Below are positions 60,621 through 64,000 of a DNA stretch of 64,000 nucleotides, piece after piece. The DNA lies in the NCBI GenBank assembly GCA_002731275.1, contig PCBK01000124.1:62001-126000 (forward strand), given 5' to 3'. The translations under genes and the position numbers were made by a program. This stretch comes from Deltaproteobacteria bacterium. GTDB taxonomy: Bacteria; Myxococcota_C; UBA6777. The notes beneath the pieces were generated by a model that saw only the letters and a list, made by a program, of their open reading frames with translations, made no database searches and was not told the DNA's origin. Within the stretch, counting starts at the first letter, position 1, and each line of letters starts with the position of its first letter.

Positions 60621-62588
60621 TCAACGGATACGTTTACGCTCTTGTGCTGTGAGTGAACCTCCGAGTGATTGGATCGCAAGCAATTGATCTTTTGATAAGT
60701 AGCCCTTGTAGACTTGACGTAGTCGTTTGGCGACCTGTCTTCTCTGTCCCTTGGGCACCACGCGCTTCAATTCATCGAGCAATACCAGTGTCGCAAAGCC
60801 GATCGAGGCTTCTTGTTTCATCAAAGAGAGCCACGCCTCGAGCTCTTTTGCCTTGGCCATGTAAACATGTCTTTTCGACCACATGCGCTTGATTTTCACT
60901 GCACGTTGGACGATCTGCAGTAGTGTTTTGTTGTACTTTTCCTTCAGCTTGTTGGGCTGGAGCTTTGACAATGTGCGGCTGATATCTGGCGAAGCGACAA
61001 CAATACACGCCGTGAAGATGTGGGAGTTGCTCTGTGTATAAGCGTACTTTTTGATCGCAGATAAGATAAGTCGACGTCTTTTTTTCGGAAACGCAAAGGC
61101 CTTTGTTGCATAGAGTAGAAACAATTGACCTCTATCATAAGCGCGAAGAGGCGCAGTCAGGAGTTTTTTGCTCGCAATAGACAGCGACGAAGCGGTTTGC
61201 TCGCGGATCAAAACGCCCACACATTCGTTGAGAATGTATGGTGAAGAGTGATAGGTGGAGCACAGCTTGCGTGCGATTCGTGTTAGCGTGGGGTTTTTGG
61301 GCGGCAGCATACGACCAAGTTGTTTGAGCGCAGATGCGCGGTCGTACGTTCTCATCCGACCATGTACAATTTTCTTGTACACAGCGGCGAGGGACGACTT
61401 ACTCTTTTCGCGGAGGAGATAAGTGTGAAACAATCGCATCGAGTGGGCAGGGCTGCGTTTGTACAATGACAAAAAGCGGGTGTGTGCCTGTTTGTTGGGA
61501 AAGCGCAGAAAGTGATCTCTGAGGGCCTGAAAGACACCACTTGTCAGGCCTTTGTCTTTGAGCAACCCAACGAGCAATGAACGCGCAGGTTTGTCGACAT
61601 TGTATTTTGTAAGTGCCCGGATCATCAGCTCGCGGCTGGAGGCAAACGTATTGCGAAGAGGGTCCATGATCCCACGCGGTGAACGACCTCTTAGACTTGA
61701 CGTGGGGAGGGCGTTCAGCAGGTGTGGGACGATCTTCTTGCTTGGGAATGTACCAAAGATGATCGTGCGGATGGCTTCTGATTGGGCGTATCCAGACTTT
61801 GCTTTGAGCAGATGCAGCAAGAGTGGGAGGGCGTCCTTTTTGTTGGTTGCTGTTCGCAACGCAACAGCCGCTGCGTGTTGTAAGCTCATATCATTGCCCT
61901 TGGCTGCGCACGCGATCGTTTTGTCTTTTGGGGCTTTTCCGTAGCGACCTTGTGCCCAAAGCAGCCAGTACAAAGCTCTGTTGTCATCAGGTAATTTGCT
62001 CTTCAGGGCTTTTTGGCAAGCTTGTTCGTTGAGCGCTTGTTTGAGTCTTTGGAGTGCTTTTTTTGGGGATTGACCGGCCTTGTGTTGAATGTAGCCTTCG
62101 ATCAGATCCAGGACAAGCGTCGCATCTGCACCAGGCTTAAAGTGTGGGTAACTCGTCCTGTACCAGTCTCCGTGTAACTTGCCTTTCTTGATCCTGTAAT
62201 CACCTGTCGAGGGGGTTGGGACGTACCAGATCCAGGAGGTGCTGGTTTTTCCTGCTTTGTCCTTCTTGGAGATGCTCTGTTTTCGCAAGAAGAGCAACAG
62301 CTTCTCGCCTTTTTGTAGGCTCTCTTTTTGGACCGCGTGTGCTGGCCAATGTCGATTGTTAAACCCTGTCACGGTAAATGTCGTTGTGGGCTGTTTGCCT
62401 TTGAGTACACGTAGCGGTTTGAGTGTCGCCTTCCATGCTCCGCCTTTGGTGACCTGTCCCACGACGATCAGATCGGACTGCTTCACCATCTTCGTGAAGT
62501 CTGGATCGACCCAGATACTCGCTTGTGCTGGTGTGATGGACAAGAGCAATAGGTTGAGTGATGAACAGAATGTAAACAGCTTCTTCAT
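60621..62588 (-). CDS. Large exported protein with HEAT-like helical repeats
   Basis: The start at 62588 (MKKLFTFCSSLNLLLLSITPAQA) has a signal peptide and a GAAAGG ribosome site. Residues ~25-130 form a beta-rich domain (SDLIVVGQVTKGGAWKATLKPLRVLKGKQPTTTFTVTG). The rest is alpha-helical with alternating hydrophobic and Lys-rich segments (AVALRTATNKKDALPLLLHLLKAKSG), resembling HEAT-type repeats. I do not recognise a specific family. It is secreted, 655 aa, and likely a binding scaffold. No catalytic motif is seen. Confidence 0.7.
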   Translation of the reverse strand: MKKLFTFCSSLNLLLLSITPAQASIWVDPDFTKMVKQSDLIVVGQVTKGGAWKATLKPLRVLKGKQPTTTFTVTGFNNRHWPAHAVQKESLQKGEKLLLFLRKQSISKKDKAGKTSTSWIWYVPTPSTGDYRIKKGKLHGDWYRTSYPHFKPGADATLVLDLIEGYIQHKAGQSPKKALQRLKQALNEQACQKALKSKLPDDNRALYWLLWAQGRYGKAPKDKTIACAAKGNDMSLQHAAAVALRTATNKKDALPLLLHLLKAKSGYAQSEAIRTIIFGTFPSKKIVPHLLNALPTSSLRGRSPRGIMDPLRNTFASSRELMIRALTKYNVDKPARSLLVGLLKDKGLTSGVFQALRDHFLRFPNKQAHTRFLSLYKRSPAHSMRLFHTYLLREKSKSSLAAVYKKIVHGRMRTYDRASALKQLGRMLPPKNPTLTRIARKLCSTYHSSPYILNECVGVLIREQTASSLSIASKKLLTAPLRAYDRGQLFLLYATKAFAFPKKRRRLILSAIKKYAYTQSNSHIFTACIVVASPDISRTLSKLQPNKLKEKYNKTLLQIVQRAVKIKRMWSKRHVYMAKAKELEAWLSLMKQEASIGFATLVLLDELKRVVPKGQRRQVAKRLRQVYKGYLSKDQLLAIQSLGGSLTAQERKRIR

Positions 62589-62773
62589 GAAAAAGACCTT
62601 TCGTTGTGGATGTACGTACATGTTCACGTTACCATTGAACGAAGCTCGTGGGGATAGGTGCTTGCTTTTTTTCCACTTGAGACTTAACTCATCTGAAAGA
62701 TTGTGTAGAAGGCCACAAGAGGAGACAATGGTGTACTCTTCAGGTCGTGTCAAAGCTGCCAAAAGGAGGTGTG

Positions 62774-63301
62774 ATGTCCGATTCATTTCGCGGTTGCCAA
62801 ACCCCACTCGACTGGAGACCCAAAGAGGGGGAGTACCCTGTGATGGGCGACGAATCTATCATGTCACCCAAAGCACATGGGACGTCGACAGTCCCTGTTC
62901 AGGAAGATCTGCGGTATGGATGTGACAGAGAGCTCGCCGATCGTATCTGTAACTTCAATCGTCATTATGCAGAACATGCGGGATACTTTATGACGACCGA
63001 CTGGTTAGATCAAATCGATACCAGCGGTGAGCCGACCACGTATTACGATCCGAACAGCGGTAAACCTCTATTTCAAGCGCCGATAGGACGGAGTTTTGAT
63101 GCATTCTTGCGTGAGTCCAAAGCGCATGGATGGCCCAGCTTTCGGGATGAAGAGGTGAATTGGAACTTTGTCCGTGTGTTACCTGATGGCGAGTGTGTGT
63201 CTGTGGATGGAACACACCTCGGACACAACATCCCCGATCGCAGTGGCAATCGTTATTGTATCAACCTCGTGTCGATCGCTGGAAATCCGGTGAAAGAATA
63301 A
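62774..63301 (+). CDS. MsrB-like protein (peptide-methionine-R-sulfoxide reductase fold)
   Basis: The ATG at 62774 follows a very strong AAAAGGAGGT. The C-terminal half holds the MsrB signature in order: GWPSF (119-123), THLGH (147-151) and RYCIN (160-164) with the catalytic cysteine C162. The zinc CxxC pairs of many MsrB enzymes are not visible, and the resolving cysteine position is unclear. The N-terminal ~90 residues, with FNRHYAEHAGYFM, are unlike standard MsrB. It may reduce oxidised methionine or be a divergent relative. The product is 175 aa, with no signal peptide. Confidence 0.78.
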   Translation: MSDSFRGCQTPLDWRPKEGEYPVMGDESIMSPKAHGTSTVPVQEDLRYGCDRELADRICNFNRHYAEHAGYFMTTDWLDQIDTSGEPTTYYDPNSGKPLFQAPIGRSFDAFLRESKAHGWPSFRDEEVNWNFVRVLPDGECVSVDGTHLGHNIPDRSGNRYCINLVSIAGNPVKE

Positions 63302-63365
63302 CAGAGGATATGTGGGGAGTGTTGGTTTTGCCAGGAAAAGAGGCCCCTATTTTGGGGTTCTCGGG

Positions 63366-63389
63366 GACTCGCTCTTTAAGAGGCGAGTC
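63366..63389. terminator. Bidirectional hairpin terminator between convergent genes
   Basis: An 11-bp stem with one bulge (GACTCGCTCTT with AAGAGGCGAGTC) is followed by TTGTTC on the plus strand. It lies between the stops of the MsrB-like gene and the minus-strand metallopeptidase. A second short GC hairpin precedes it near 63344-63355. Confidence 0.45.
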
Positions 63390-63393
63390 TTGT

Positions 63394-64000
63394 TCACTTG
63401 GGGCAGGTCTTGTGTGGGATACAGAAACCAAAGCGTGCCCAGTATTCGTAAGATTCGGCTGTGCGAGACCAGGTCTTGAGGCTTTTGGGGAAGGATTTAC
63501 TGCGGCTTGAGTAGCAGGAGCTAAAGTACACTTTGTCGTTGGCACCTGATTTGTGAGCAAGCTCGTGTACGATGACTGCCGCGCGGTAATCTTGTCTGTT
63601 ACAAGAGAAATAACCATCGCAAAAACGAACGCCTGTGCCGACAAAGGCGACAGTGTGAGCGTTCGCACCTTTGCACATACCTTTGTTGCCTTTGCAGGTG
63701 AAGCGTACACGTCTGTTGAGCTTGCGAATGATGGCGTTGATCCAGCGCTTGACTCGTTTGAGTTGTCTCATTGTCTTTTTGCCGTGTTTTTTACGCAGCT
63801 CACGTTCTACACCGCTACGAATGCGAAGCGCACGAGATTTGGCGCTACGATAATCTGACTTGAGCTTGGAGATCTGCGCTGAGCTGCACTTTCTGGTTTT
63901 CATCTGGTTGCGACTGCTGCCGTTGTTGACGCCGCATGACTTGGACTTGATCAACTTCCATACACGCTTGATACACTTGAGTCGTTTGCGTTTGACGCAC
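63394..64000 (-). CDS. M35/LysMEP-type zinc metallopeptidase domain, partial at right edge
   Basis: The frame is open to the last base, so the 5' end lies beyond the window; the first visible residues are CVKRKRLKCIKRVWK. A Lys/Arg-rich region (about 150 codons) precedes the catalytic domain. The HExxH motif is HELAHKSGAND, the downstream metal ligand is the Asp in GAND, and TAESYEYWARF matches the conserved Asn/Asp-Ser-Tyr region of deuterolysin/lysine-specific metalloendopeptidases. Seven to eight cysteines suggest disulfides and secretion. The basic region could be a propeptide or binding segment. The call rests on motifs and is fairly strong. Confidence 0.75.
   Translation of the reverse strand, partial: CVKRKRLKCIKRVWKLIKSKSCGVNNGSSRNQMKTRKCSSAQISKLKSDYRSAKSRALRIRSGVERELRKKHGKKTMRQLKRVKRWINAIIRKLNRRVRFTCKGNKGMCKGANAHTVAFVGTGVRFCDGYFSCNRQDYRAAVIVHELAHKSGANDKVYFSSCYSSRSKSFPKSLKTWSRTAESYEYWARFGFCIPHKTCPK

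Noticed and set aside
1-64000. tRNA, rRNA, prophage, integrase or insertion sequence
   Set aside because: I saw no TPsiC/anticodon arm pattern, no rRNA segments and no transposase or integrase motifs. A tool-based scan would be needed to exclude a degenerate copy.

Overview
The window looks like a piece of chromosome from a Gram-negative, large-genome bacterium of the deltaproteobacterial type (Myxococcota or Bradymonadota-like). This is inferred from two Hanks-type Ser/Thr kinases (one with TolB/FlgO-like and TPR parts), many lipoproteins with lipoboxes, MopE-type DNNCDG repeats, tripartite efflux and Lol/Mac-type ABC systems, several AMP-binding ligases and two ECF sigma factors with zinc-finger anti-sigma partners. 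No 16S gene or other phylogenetic marker is present, so the assignment is tentative. By eye the base composition is roughly balanced and fairly even. There is no plasmid, phage or integrase signature, no tRNA or rRNA that I can recognise, and no CRISPR array.

Layout. 1-13.0 kb: a truncated TspO-like membrane protein, Ser/Thr kinase, beta-lactamase-fold protein with a membrane tail, soluble histidine kinase-like protein, kelch lipoprotein, a small hypothetical gene preceded by a probable leader ORF, TraB/GumN lipoprotein, and the kinase-TPR protein. 13.2-15.2 kb: MBL hydrolase and DUF2071 protein. 15.2-22.5 kb: an export locus (TolC-like, FtsX-type permease, ABC ATPase, membrane-fusion protein) divergent from an ECF sigma, zinc-finger anti-sigma and Spy/CpxP-like operon. 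The whole locus is bounded by two inverted copies of one structured repeat. 22.5-27.6 kb: PlsC-type acyltransferase plus epimerase, TerB-like, leucine-rich repeat and LolA-like proteins. 27.7-41.1 kb: two acyl-CoA ligases, SGNH lipoprotein, FAD oxidase, alpha/beta hydrolase, a MopE/fibrinogen-like lipoprotein, membrane histidine kinase, glyoxalase-like protein and M19 dipeptidase. 41.4-48.5 kb: NAGPA-type glycosidase, cupin, small membrane protein, condensation-fold acyltransferase, TPR protein, AraC regulator, desaturase. 48.6-52.0 kb: a second ECF sigma and a large ZAS-PspC-DUF4097-like membrane protein. 52.0-60 kb: Baeyer-Villiger monooxygenase with DUF1254 protein, cyclophilin lipoprotein, methyltransferase, and a LolCDE-like ABC operon. 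60-64 kb: glycine-rich RRM protein, a large exported protein, MsrB-like protein and a truncated M35-type metallopeptidase.

The most unusual signals are intergenic. (1) A perfect 25-bp inverted repeat at 37162-37186/37320-37344 flanks a 133-bp segment with a TTGACA box in front of the sensor kinase; it is a candidate invertible promoter. (2) A 21-bp helix at 49216-49236/49370-49389 contains two G-U pairs that fit only plus-strand RNA, and it has nested helices; it is either a structured RNA or a MITE. (3) A 16-bp inverted repeat at 24424-24555 is followed directly by a T-run, suggesting a structured RNA with its own terminator. (4) A dispersed family of hairpins has a compensatory G-C to A-T change between copies. 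(5) A 29-codon leader ORF has its Shine-Dalgarno in a hairpin loop and an ATGA overlap with the next gene. Among proteins, the ZAS-PspC-DUF4097-like fusion beside an ECF sigma factor is the best candidate for a little-described regulatory system.
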